Origin: Methylocystaceae bacterium
GTDB lineage: Bacteria > Pseudomonadota > Alphaproteobacteria > Rhizobiales > Beijerinckiaceae
Direction: 5' to 3'
DNA: 5,250 bases
Assembly (NCBI GenBank): GCA_003105285.1
Contig: PQAN01000314.1
Span: 1-5,250, forward strand
The notes beneath the pieces are model-generated. The model was not told the origin of the DNA. It did no database searches and was given only the letters and a program-made list of their open reading frames with translations. A program made the position numbers and the translations under genes. This document shows, piece after piece, positions 1 to 5,022 of the stretch (position 1 is the stretch's first letter; the number at the start of each line of letters is the position of its first letter).

Positions 1-1
1 G

Positions 2-586
2 GCGCGGGCGGCGCGGGAGGCGGCGTCGGGCGCCGCCGATCTCTCCGAGCTCCGCCTTCGGCTCGAGGCGTTCGACGGCTGCGCGCTCAAAGCCACGGCC
101 GGCCATTTCGTCCTCGCCGCCGGGGCGCCGGGCGCGCGGCTGATGGTTCTCGACTTTTCGCCGGGCGAAGAGGAGGAGCGTAGCGGCGAGGCTTTCGTGG
201 GCCCGGAGGCGCGCCTCCTCGACAATATGCTGAAAGCGATCGGCTGCGGCCGCGAGACCGCTTATCTCGCTTACGCCACGCCCTGGAGGCCGCCGGGCGG
301 CCGGGAGTTGAACGCCTCCGAGACGGCGACGCTGCTGCCGTTCCTGCAGAAGCATATCGAGCTCGCGGCGCCGCAGGTTCTGCTCATATTGGGCGACGCG
401 GCCGCCAAGGCGGCGCTCGGCGCGAATGATCTCGCGCGCCTGCGCGGCGCATGGTTCGATTACGACTGCGGGGCGAGAAGCGCGCGTGCGTTTCTTTCGC
501 TCTCGCTCGGCAATCTGCTGAAGACGCCGGCCCTCAAGCGCCGCGCCTGGCGCGACCTGCGCGCCGTGGAGGGCGCGTGGAAGTGA
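2..586 (+). CDS. Uracil-DNA glycosylase family 4-like protein, 5'-truncated by window edge, catalytic motifs degenerate
   Basis: The frame is open from base 2 and codes for 194 residues to the TGA at 584-586, so the true start lies upstream. The ATG at 143 is internal: conserved family sequence (FDGCALKATA) precedes it. The fold signature is clear: GCALK near visible residue 27, SPGEEEE at 53-59, FVG..ARLLDNML at 65-77, PWRPPGGR at 94-101, the strand VLLILGDAAAK at 126-136 and the C-terminal KTPALKRRAWRDL. Family 4 enzymes remove uracil from DNA. Here, however, the GEAPG of motif 1 reads DFSPG, losing its Glu, and the HPAYLL of motif 2 reads SLGNLL, losing its His. The iron-sulfur cysteines expected at the RPPG and PFL positions are Trp and Leu; the cluster may be absent across the alphaproteobacterial branch. 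The frame is intact, so this looks like a diverged paralogue rather than a pseudogene. Family assignment is firm; glycosylase activity is doubtful. Confidence 0.8.
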   Translation, partial: ARAAREAASGAADLSELRLRLEAFDGCALKATAGHFVLAAGAPGARLMVLDFSPGEEEERSGEAFVGPEARLLDNMLKAIGCGRETAYLAYATPWRPPGGRELNASETATLLPFLQKHIELAAPQVLLILGDAAAKAALGANDLARLRGAWFDYDCGARSARAFLSLSLGNLLKTPALKRRAWRDLRAVEGAWK

Positions 587-610
587 CGTCGAGGGTCTGG
601 AGCAAGAGAC

Positions 611-696
611 CCGTCATTGCGAGCGGAGCGAAGCAATCCAGCGACCGCCTCGCGGCCCCTGGATTGCTTCGTCGCTGACGCTCCTCGCAATGACGG
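611..696. repeat. Dispersed palindromic repeat between converging genes
   Basis: The left arm at 611-641 (CCGTCATTGCGAGCG, then GAGCGAAGCAATCCAG with a one-base overlap) pairs with the right arm at 659-696 (CTGGATTGCTTCG, then CGCTCCTCGCAATGACGG). The right arm carries a 7-nt insertion, TCGCTGA, and the loop is about 17 nt. I recognise this motif as a common dispersed intergenic element of alphaproteobacterial genomes; this comes from memory, not from a search. It lies 24 nt past the glycosylase-like stop and 29 nt past the ispG stop on the other strand. A transcript from either side could therefore fold into a long stem and be protected or terminated there. No T-run follows either arm, so it is not a typical intrinsic terminator. 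Confidence 0.85.
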
Positions 697-725
697 ACGG
701 CTGCTCGGACAAGAGCGCGCCGGCC

Positions 726-2024
726 TCACTCCGCCGCTTCGCCGTCCTCGACGCCGCCGAAACGGCGCGCGACATAATCGTCGACGATGCGGGTGAATTC
801 CTGGGCTATGCCTTCGCCGCGCAATGTCACCGTCTTCTTGCCGTCGATGAACACCGGCGCGGCCGGCGCCTCGCCCGTGCCGGGCAGGGAAATGCCGATG
901 TCGGCGTGCTTCGATTCGCCCGGTCCGTTGACGATGCAGCCCATCACCGCGACATTCAGGGTCTCGACGCCCGGATACTGCCGGCGCCAGACGCTCATGC
1001 GCTCGCGGATGTGCGATTGAATGTCGCGCGCGAGTTCCTGGAACACGGTCGACGTCGTGCGCCCGCATCCGGGACAGGCGGCGACGAGCGGCACGAAGGT
1101 GCGAAAGCCCATCGTCTGCAATATCTCCTGCGCGACGCGCACTTCATTGGTGCGGTCGCCGCCGGGCTCCGGCGTGAGGGACACGCGGATCGTATCGCCG
1201 ACGCCGTCCTGCAGCAGCACGCCGAGCGCGGCGGAGGAGGCGACGATCCCCTTCGAGCCCATGCCGGCTTCGGTGAGGCCGAGATGCAGGGCGTAGTCGC
1301 TGCGTTGCGCCAACATGCGATAGACGGCGATCAGATCCTGCACCGCCGAGACCTTGGCGGAAATGACGATTCTGTCGCGCGTGAGGCCGATGTCCTCGGC
1401 GCGTTGCGCGGAGAGCAGCGCGGAGCGCGCCAGCGCCTCGCGCGTCACCGCGCGCGTGTCGAGCGGCGCCTTCGCATTGGCGTTGACGTCCATCAGATGG
1501 GTGAGCAACTCCTGATCGAGCGAGCCCCAATTGGCGCCGATGCGCACGGCCTTACCGTGCTTTATGGCGAGCTCGACGATCGAGGCGAATTGCCGGTCCT
1601 TCTTCTCCTTGAAGCCGACATTGCCGGGATTGATGCGATATTTGTCGAGCGCCTCGCCGCAGGCCGGGTGATCGGCGAGCAGCTTGTGGCCGATGTAATG
1701 GAAATCGCCGACGAGCGGGACCTCGATCCCCTTCTGCGCGAGCCGGTCGCGGATATGCGGCACGGCGGCGGCCGCCTCGTCGCGATCGACGGTCAAGCGC
1801 ACGAGTTCCGAGCCGGCCTGGGCGAGCGCCGCGACCTGCGCGACGGTGGCCTCTATGTCGGCCGTGTCCGTGTTCGTCATCGACTGCACGACGACGGGCG
1901 CCGAGCCCCCGAGCGTCACCGCGCGGGCGCCGCTGCCGATCGTGACGGCGCGCGTCTCATGGCGCGCCGCGGGTTCGGCGGCGATAGGAGCGGGAAGGCT
2001 GGTCTCGAAGGCGTCGTCGGTCAT
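726..2024 (-). CDS. ispG: 4-hydroxy-3-methylbut-2-en-1-yl diphosphate synthase (IspG/GcpE)
   Basis: This enzyme converts 2-C-methyl-D-erythritol 2,4-cyclodiphosphate to HMBPP, the penultimate step of the MEP isoprenoid pathway. It is cytosolic and uses a [4Fe-4S] cluster with electrons from flavodoxin or ferredoxin. The protein has 432 residues. The N-terminal TIM barrel contains PVVVQSMTNTDTAD (43-56), VPLVGDFHY (102-110), YRINPGNVG (129-137), VRIGANWGSLD (160-170) and HLGLTEAGMGSKGI (247-260). The C-terminal domain carries the cluster ligands: Cys317 and Cys320 in CPGCGR, and Cys363 plus Glu370 in GCIVNGPGE. All key residues are present, so it should be active. The gap between the second and third Cys is longer than in the E. 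coli enzyme, which I believe is normal for alphaproteobacteria. The start is supported by a GGGGGGAA stretch (2035-2042 on the minus strand) 10 nt upstream. It appears monocistronic, transcribed away from the metallopeptidase cassette and toward the palindrome at 611-696. Confidence 0.97.
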   Translation of the reverse strand: MTDDAFETSLPAPIAAEPAARHETRAVTIGSGARAVTLGGSAPVVVQSMTNTDTADIEATVAQVAALAQAGSELVRLTVDRDEAAAAVPHIRDRLAQKGIEVPLVGDFHYIGHKLLADHPACGEALDKYRINPGNVGFKEKKDRQFASIVELAIKHGKAVRIGANWGSLDQELLTHLMDVNANAKAPLDTRAVTREALARSALLSAQRAEDIGLTRDRIVISAKVSAVQDLIAVYRMLAQRSDYALHLGLTEAGMGSKGIVASSAALGVLLQDGVGDTIRVSLTPEPGGDRTNEVRVAQEILQTMGFRTFVPLVAACPGCGRTTSTVFQELARDIQSHIRERMSVWRRQYPGVETLNVAVMGCIVNGPGESKHADIGISLPGTGEAPAAPVFIDGKKTVTLRGEGIAQEFTRIVDDYVARRFGGVEDGEAAE

Positions 2025-2159
2025 CGTCGGTCAATTCCCCCCGGATGGTCGCAGCCTCTTGGTGGGCCGGAACGCGCTTCCCGTCAAGCCGGGCGTCCGT
2101 CATCCTGAACCCGGCTGGGATAAAAGCCAAAATCACTAATCCCCGTCTCTCGAAATCCC

Positions 2160-2187
2160 GATATGGATTCGCTATCTTGTCGGGCAA
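2160..2187 (-). promoter_or_regulatory. Possible ispG promoter
   Basis: On the minus strand, TTGCCC (2182-2187) is followed after 16 nt by CATATC (2160-2165), a weak match to sigma-70-type -35 and -10 boxes. It would start transcription roughly 130 nt upstream of ispG and place the 2087-2116 stem in the leader. The match is poor enough that other positions are possible. Confidence 0.22.
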
Positions 2188-2191
2188 TGTT

Positions 2192-2209
2192 CGCATTCGC
2201 ACGAATGCG
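2192..2209. promoter_or_regulatory. Perfect 18-bp inverted repeat, operator candidate
   Basis: CGCATTCG and CGAATGCG form a perfect 8-bp inverted repeat around a CA centre. The symmetry and spacing suit a dimeric transcription factor. It sits between the putative ispG promoter and the cassette, about 120 nt before the metallopeptidase start, so it could act on either side. The symmetry is read directly; the operator role and the regulator are inferred. Confidence 0.45.
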
Positions 2210-2225
2210 TGTTATTGTCCGTGAA

Positions 2226-2247
2226 ACATATAAAAGGCTCTATATGT
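2226..2247. promoter_or_regulatory. AT-rich inverted repeat overlapping a likely promoter of the cassette
   Basis: ACATATA (2226-2232) and TATATGT (2241-2247) are perfect inverted arms around 8 nt. The left arm overlaps TATAAA (2229-2234), the best -10-like hexamer upstream of the plus-strand cassette; no good -35 box lies at the right distance. A protein bound here would cover the presumed promoter, so autoregulation or repression is plausible. The arms are short and AT-rich, so chance cannot be excluded. Confidence 0.35.
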
Positions 2248-2292
2248 CCGCTAAAAGCGCGCGCAGCCGCGTCCAGCGATGAGGAGCGTAGC

Positions 2293-2331
2293 ATGATCGG
2301 CAAGAAGGCCGCAGCGCGGCGTCGGAGATGA
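2293..2331 (+). CDS. 12-codon mini-ORF (leader peptide or gene remnant) upstream of the metallopeptidase
   Basis: ATG at 2293 opens a 12-codon frame coding for MIGKKAAARRRR and ending in TGA at 2329-2331. The TGA overlaps the metallopeptidase ATG (2328) in an ATGA arrangement. A strong Shine-Dalgarno match, GAGGAG (2281-2286), sits 6 nt before the mini-ORF start. The metallopeptidase itself has only GGAG directly abutting its ATG, which is badly spaced. This suggests that ribosomes load at the mini-ORF and re-initiate at the protease gene. The very basic peptide resembles no family I know. Alternatives are the 5' remnant of a deleted upstream gene, such as a lost regulator, or chance. Confidence 0.35.
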   Translation: MIGKKAAARRRR

Positions 2332-2828
2332 TGACAACGCTCGAATCACCTTTGAAATTTGCTCGCTGGGATTACGCGCGTAGGCGCGCGGACGAGCTTA
2401 CTCGTGATTATTCGTCCCCTCCTATACCGGTTCTAGAGATCGCCGAACAAAATGGCGTCAATGTCGTGTTTTCTGATTTTGGAAAACATCGGGATACCGT
2501 CGCGGGTTTTTGCGATTTCGAAGAGGCTAGAATATATGTGAACGAAAGTGACGGGTTCGGTCGAAAAATGTTTACGATTGCTCATGAGTTTGGGCACTGG
2601 CTGTTGCACAGGGAGTTTTTTGAGAGAGACGCTAAAGAATATGCAGTGTTGCCTCGCTTCCAAAAGCCGCGCGCAAATCCTTTCGAACAAGAAGCAAATT
2701 GCTTCGCGGCTGAAATACTTGCGCCGAAACACCTGTTGCTTCCGGTAAAATATGCCGGAGTGGCGCAGTTGGCGGACATTTTTGGCGTATCGCGTGAGAT
2801 GATGGAAAATCGCTTGAAAAATGTCTAG
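2328..2828 (+). CDS. ImmA/IrrE family zinc metallo-endopeptidase
   Basis: This 166-residue protein has the complete single-domain architecture of the family. An N-terminal helical segment with PIPVLEIAEQNGVNVVF (33-48) leads to the zinc motif TIAHEFGHWLLH (83-94), with ligands His86 and His90 and catalytic Glu87. The downstream helix FEQEANCFAAEILAP (119-133) supplies the third ligand, Glu122. It ends with the usual VAQLADIFGVSREMMENRL segment. There is no signal peptide or TM helix, so it is cytosolic. Characterised relatives cleave repressors: ImmA of ICEBs1 cuts ImmR, and IrrE of Deinococcus cuts DdrO. No such repressor is encoded next to it here; its partner is the overlapping membrane-protein gene, which may encode its target. 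The frame is closed by TAG at 2289-2291, so only ATG 2328 or 2331 can start it. The gene has far lower GC than its flanks, a sign of transfer. The family call is firm; the target is unknown. Confidence 0.93.
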   Translation: MMTTLESPLKFARWDYARRRADELTRDYSSPPIPVLEIAEQNGVNVVFSDFGKHRDTVAGFCDFEEARIYVNESDGFGRKMFTIAHEFGHWLLHREFFERDAKEYAVLPRFQKPRANPFEQEANCFAAEILAPKHLLLPVKYAGVAQLADIFGVSREMMENRLKNV

Positions 2829-3231
2829 CGATGATGTGGCTCAGCAAGATGAGGAAGAGGAACTCCCTGGCGTAGCCGATCTAAAGCGGGAGGTCTCTCG
2901 ATCGTCTTCGACAACACAAATAATTGAAGAAGAAAAGTTTATTGAGACGTTTTCTAAACGCTCGCTCGAAGGCGAACGCGAGTATGCTCACCTCAGAGGT
3001 CTTGTTGATCATTATAAGCATAAGGGAAGGTGGTCTTGGTTCTTGATCGCGTTGATGGCTTTCATGGTCGGATTTCAATCACTACTTCTTTCTCTCGTGG
3101 GCGCCGGAATTTGGTCATTTGAAAAATACTCGTGGCTTATCCCCACCTTACTCGTTCAGAATCTTGCACAAATCGTCGGATTGGCTGTTTTTGTCGTCAA
3201 GTCGCTGTTCAAGGACATCAAACGGGACTGA
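2821..3231 (+). CDS. Small two-TM membrane protein paired with the ImmA/IrrE protease; family not recognised
   Basis: The protein has 136 residues. Residues 1-70 are hydrophilic: an acidic stretch (DDVAQQDEEEELPG, 4-17), a Ser/Thr-rich patch (SRSSSTT, 26-32), then a charged, probably helical part ending in the basic HYKHKGR (64-70). Two hydrophobic helices follow at about 72-94 and 105-129, joined by a short loop with aromatic residues (IWSFEKYSW). The tail KSLFKDIKRD is basic. By the positive-inside rule both ends are cytosolic, which would expose the N-terminal arm to the cytosolic protease. The ATG overlaps the end of the protease gene by 8 nt (2821-2828), so the two are almost certainly translated together. 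GC is about 40% in 2881-2940. Function is unknown; a membrane effector or a protease substrate is a guess from pairing and topology. It ends 6 nt before the stop of the convergent dehydrogenase gene. Confidence 0.85.
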   Translation: MSSDDVAQQDEEEELPGVADLKREVSRSSSTTQIIEEEKFIETFSKRSLEGEREYAHLRGLVDHYKHKGRWSWFLIALMAFMVGFQSLLLSLVGAGIWSFEKYSWLIPTLLVQNLAQIVGLAVFVVKSLFKDIKRD

Positions 3232-3237
3232 CTATGC

Positions 3238-4122
3238 CTATGCGCTGGTTTTGCGCCCGGTCTGCGGCAACAGCCCCATCCGCTTGGCGATGAGCCAGTC
3301 GAGAACGCGCGTCGGCAGCAGGCGCGGGAGCGCCCAGTCGAACAGATAGCTCGGCACGACGCGGATGCGCGTCGGCGGGCGCGGCTCGGTCAGGGCGCGC
3401 AGCACGGCGCTCGAGACGCGGTCGGCCGGCGGTCCGAGCCGGCCGTGCTCCACCGCCCATTTCTGCAGCCGCTGCGTCGCCGGGCCGTAGACCGTCGGCT
3501 GATAGCGGGCGAAATCGGCGGCTTCCGCCTTGTCCCAAATGGGCGTGGCGATGACGCCGGGCTCGATGACGACGACATCGACGCCGTAAATCATCAATTC
3601 CCGGCGCAGGGCGTCGGAAAGGCCCTCGAGCGCGTGTTTCGAGGCGGCATAGGCGCCCAGAAACGGCGTCGCCAGGCTGCCGGCGACGGAGCTGATGTTG
3701 ACGATGCGCCCCGGCGCGCCCCGGCGCGGCGGACCGGCGCCGAGCAGCGGCGCAAAGGCCTGGATGACGGAGAACTGCCCGATGAGATTGGTCTCGATCT
3801 GGCGGCGGAACTCGTCGGGCGGCTGGTGCAGGAGGGGGCCGGGAAAGGCCGCTCCGGCGTTATTGACGAGGCCCGTGAGCGTCGCGCCGTCGATCTGACG
3901 CTCGACCGCGCTCGCCGCCTGCGCCACGGCCTCGGCGTCGGTCACGTCGAACAGCAGCGGCGTGAAATTCGAAGCGCCGAAGCGCGACTGCAGGCGCTCC
4001 GAGTCGGCCTCGGCGCGCACGCTGCCGAAAACATGGAAGCCCGCGCCGGTCAGCGCCTCGAGGACGGCGTAGCCGATGCCGGTGGAGACGCCGGTGACGA
4101 CGACGAATCGCTTTTCGGTCAT
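3238..4122 (-). CDS. Classical short-chain dehydrogenase/reductase (SDR), NAD(P)-dependent
   Basis: This 294-residue Rossmann-fold oxidoreductase shows all classical SDR marks: the cofactor loop TGVSTGIG (10-17), Asp59 in FDV, NNAG (87-90), structural Asn112, Ser145 in NISSVAG, and Tyr158 with Lys162 in YAASK. PGVIATP (188-194) follows. Arg36 after the second strand hints at NADP(H) preference. The C-terminal region (about 255-285, SYLFDWALPRLLPTRVLDWL) is hydrophobic and basic, as in retinol- or hydroxysteroid-dehydrogenase-like members that associate with membranes. The substrate cannot be told from sequence. The start at 4120-4122 fits the family N-terminus (TEKRFVVVTG) and overlaps the amidase stop in an ATGA. 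A longer in-frame reading upstream to 4500 is Arg-rich and lies in the amidase gene, so it is not real. It is probably expressed only as the second gene of the amidase operon. Confidence 0.93.
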   Translation of the reverse strand: MTEKRFVVVTGVSTGIGYAVLEALTGAGFHVFGSVRAEADSERLQSRFGASNFTPLLFDVTDAEAVAQAASAVERQIDGATLTGLVNNAGAAFPGPLLHQPPDEFRRQIETNLIGQFSVIQAFAPLLGAGPPRRGAPGRIVNISSVAGSLATPFLGAYAASKHALEGLSDALRRELMIYGVDVVVIEPGVIATPIWDKAEAADFARYQPTVYGPATQRLQKWAVEHGRLGPPADRVSSAVLRALTEPRPPTRIRVVPSYLFDWALPRLLPTRVLDWLIAKRMGLLPQTGRKTSA

Positions 4123-4865
4123 TCCTTCACTTTCAACGCGCCCGAGAGTTCGCGCAAGGTCGCCATGGTGGAGACATCGGCGCGCCCGTCGACGAGGCGG
4201 GGACGGAAATGCCGCTGGAACGCCGCTACGACCTCGGCCGTGTCCGCGCCATAGCAGCCGTCGACGACGATTTTGTAGCCGTAATCGGCGAGCGTCTGCT
4301 GCAGGCCCGCGACCGCCGGGCCGCCGGCGCCGAGCTCCAGCGTCGGGCCGGCGACGATCGGGGCCGGCTCGACGTAGTGGCCGACGCCGCGCTCGGCCAA
4401 TTGCTTCCAGGGGAAGAATTCGCCGGGATCGATCTTGCGCCCGATCGCGATATCGGAATGGCCGAGCACATGGCGCGCGCAAATCGCGTTGCGTTCGCAA
4501 ATGTCGAGGCAGAGACGCGCGAGCGCCTCGATCTGCTCGGCGGGAAAGGAGCGCGGATCGTCATGGCCCGGATGGACGATCTCGACGCCGATGGAGGCGG
4601 AGTTCATGTCCTCTTCGCCCGCCCAGAAGCTGCGGCCGGCGTGCCAGGCGCGCCGCGCCTCCGGCACGAGCTGAAATATCGTTCCGTCCTCGTCGACGAA
4701 ATAATGGGCGGAGACGTCGGACCGGGGATCGAGCAGCCGCGCGAGCGCGCCCTCCGCCGTCGGCATGCCCGTGTAGTGCAGGACGAGCGCGGAAACGGGG
4801 CGCAGCCGCTCGCCATGGTTGGGCGAGAGGCGCAGGCTGGCGAATGGTGAGTCGGGCGAGGACAT
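4119..4865 (-). CDS. N-acetylmuramoyl-L-alanine amidase with C-terminal peptidoglycan-binding domain (AmpD/AmiD type)
   Basis: This zinc amidase cleaves the bond between N-acetylmuramic acid, or its 1,6-anhydro form, and the L-Ala of the stem peptide. The Amidase_2 domain covers about residues 10-160. Zinc ligands are His30 (VLHYTGM), His136 (LGHSDIA) and Asp146 (KIDPG). Glu95 (IGVEIVHPG) and Lys144 match catalytic positions of the family. RRAWHAGRSFW (71-81) is the usual substrate-loop motif. A PG_binding_1 domain follows at about 177-240 (LELGAGGPAVAGLQQTLADYGY, then YGADTAEVVAAFQRHFRP). No signal peptide or lipobox is visible, so a cytosolic AmpD-like role in recycling anhydro-muropeptides is favoured over a periplasmic one; the extra binding domain is more like AmiD. 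The start at 4863-4865 precedes the conserved SPNHGER by few residues, although no clear ribosome binding site is seen. It is the first gene of an operon with the dehydrogenase (4-nt ATGA overlap). Confidence 0.93.
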   Translation of the reverse strand: MSSPDSPFASLRLSPNHGERLRPVSALVLHYTGMPTAEGALARLLDPRSDVSAHYFVDEDGTIFQLVPEARRAWHAGRSFWAGEEDMNSASIGVEIVHPGHDDPRSFPAEQIEALARLCLDICERNAICARHVLGHSDIAIGRKIDPGEFFPWKQLAERGVGHYVEPAPIVAGPTLELGAGGPAVAGLQQTLADYGYKIVVDGCYGADTAEVVAAFQRHFRPRLVDGRADVSTMATLRELSGALKVKE

Positions 4866-5022
4866 ATCTATACGATTTTCGATTGGTCCGGGAGGGCTGC
4901 AAGGCTTTTCTCCCCGCTCGCGGGGAGATTTCGGGCGAGGGGCCGGGGGTATCCTCCTTAAGGCGTTGGACGTCGGGAGTTCGATCGCGAGAGCGGCATT
5001 TGCGGCTCATATCCCAGGCCCC
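4866..5022. other. Repeat-filled intergenic region upstream of the amidase
   Basis: This 157-nt gap between the ATPase-like gene and the amidase (both minus strand) consists largely of the two facing repeat copies and about 60 nt of unremarkable sequence between them. It must contain the amidase promoter unless the amidase is read through from upstream. On the minus strand, TTGCAG (4896-4901) could be a -35 box, but no good -10 lies 16-18 nt downstream, so I do not call a promoter. Confidence 0.5.
4909..4952. repeat. Dispersed palindromic repeat, copy 1
   Basis: This copy contains a 9-bp perfect hairpin, TCTCCCCGC (4909-4917) with GCGGGGAGA (4920-4928), followed by TTTCGGGCGAGGGGCC ending at 4944 and GGGGGTATCC. 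Read in the opposite direction, copy 2 has the same order: a CTCTCC hairpin, a CGAGCG-rich linker, GAGGGGCC and a GGGATAT-like end. Such elements are common between alphaproteobacterial genes, in my recollection. Confidence 0.8.

Larger units (their letters stand above)
2025..2292. other. Divergent intergenic region between ispG and the metallopeptidase cassette
   Basis: This stretch has no convincing protein or structural RNA gene. GC content falls as it approaches the cassette. The ispG-proximal part contains a 7-bp stem, AGCCGGG (2087-2093) with CCCGGCT (2110-2116) around a 16-nt loop, which would fall in the ispG leader if transcription starts upstream of it. Further on are two operator-like inverted repeats, listed separately, and AT-rich patches suited to divergent promoters. 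No XRE-type regulator gene is present, although one often accompanies ImmA/IrrE genes. Confidence 0.6.

Noticed and set aside
460..1068. Minus-strand frame of 202 codons across the ispG 3' end and the palindrome
   Set aside because: It overlaps ispG in another frame, runs through the repeat and the glycosylase-like gene, and shows shadow composition.
690..2108. Long plus-strand reading frame (472 codons) opposite ispG
   Set aside because: It is antisense to a certain ispG gene. Its translation is an Arg/Asp/Ala-rich low-information product typical of high-GC shadow frames, with no family motif.
2087..2116. AGCCGGG...CCCGGCT stem upstream of ispG as a riboswitch or terminator
   Set aside because: The stem is only 7 bp with a 16-nt loop and no T-run. 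Nothing resembles a known riboswitch, so it is mentioned only as part of the intergenic region.
172..2292. Shared 12-mer GAGGAGCGTAGC in the glycosylase-like gene and before the mini-ORF
   Set aside because: A single 12-nt match in a 5-kb GC-rich window is expected by chance, and the surrounding sequence is unrelated.
2433..2847. Minus-strand frames opposite the metallopeptidase gene
   Set aside because: The opposite strand encodes a complete ImmA/IrrE domain. These frames show no motif and no ribosome site.
4123..4500. N-terminal extension of the dehydrogenase frame
   Set aside because: It lies out of frame inside the amidase gene and is Arg-rich. The SDR family N-terminus begins at the ATG at 4122.
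3445..4850. Plus-strand frames of 269 and 213 codons opposite the dehydrogenase and amidase genes
   Set aside because: Both are antisense shadows of well-supported genes, with Arg/Gly/Asp-rich composition and no recognisable domain.
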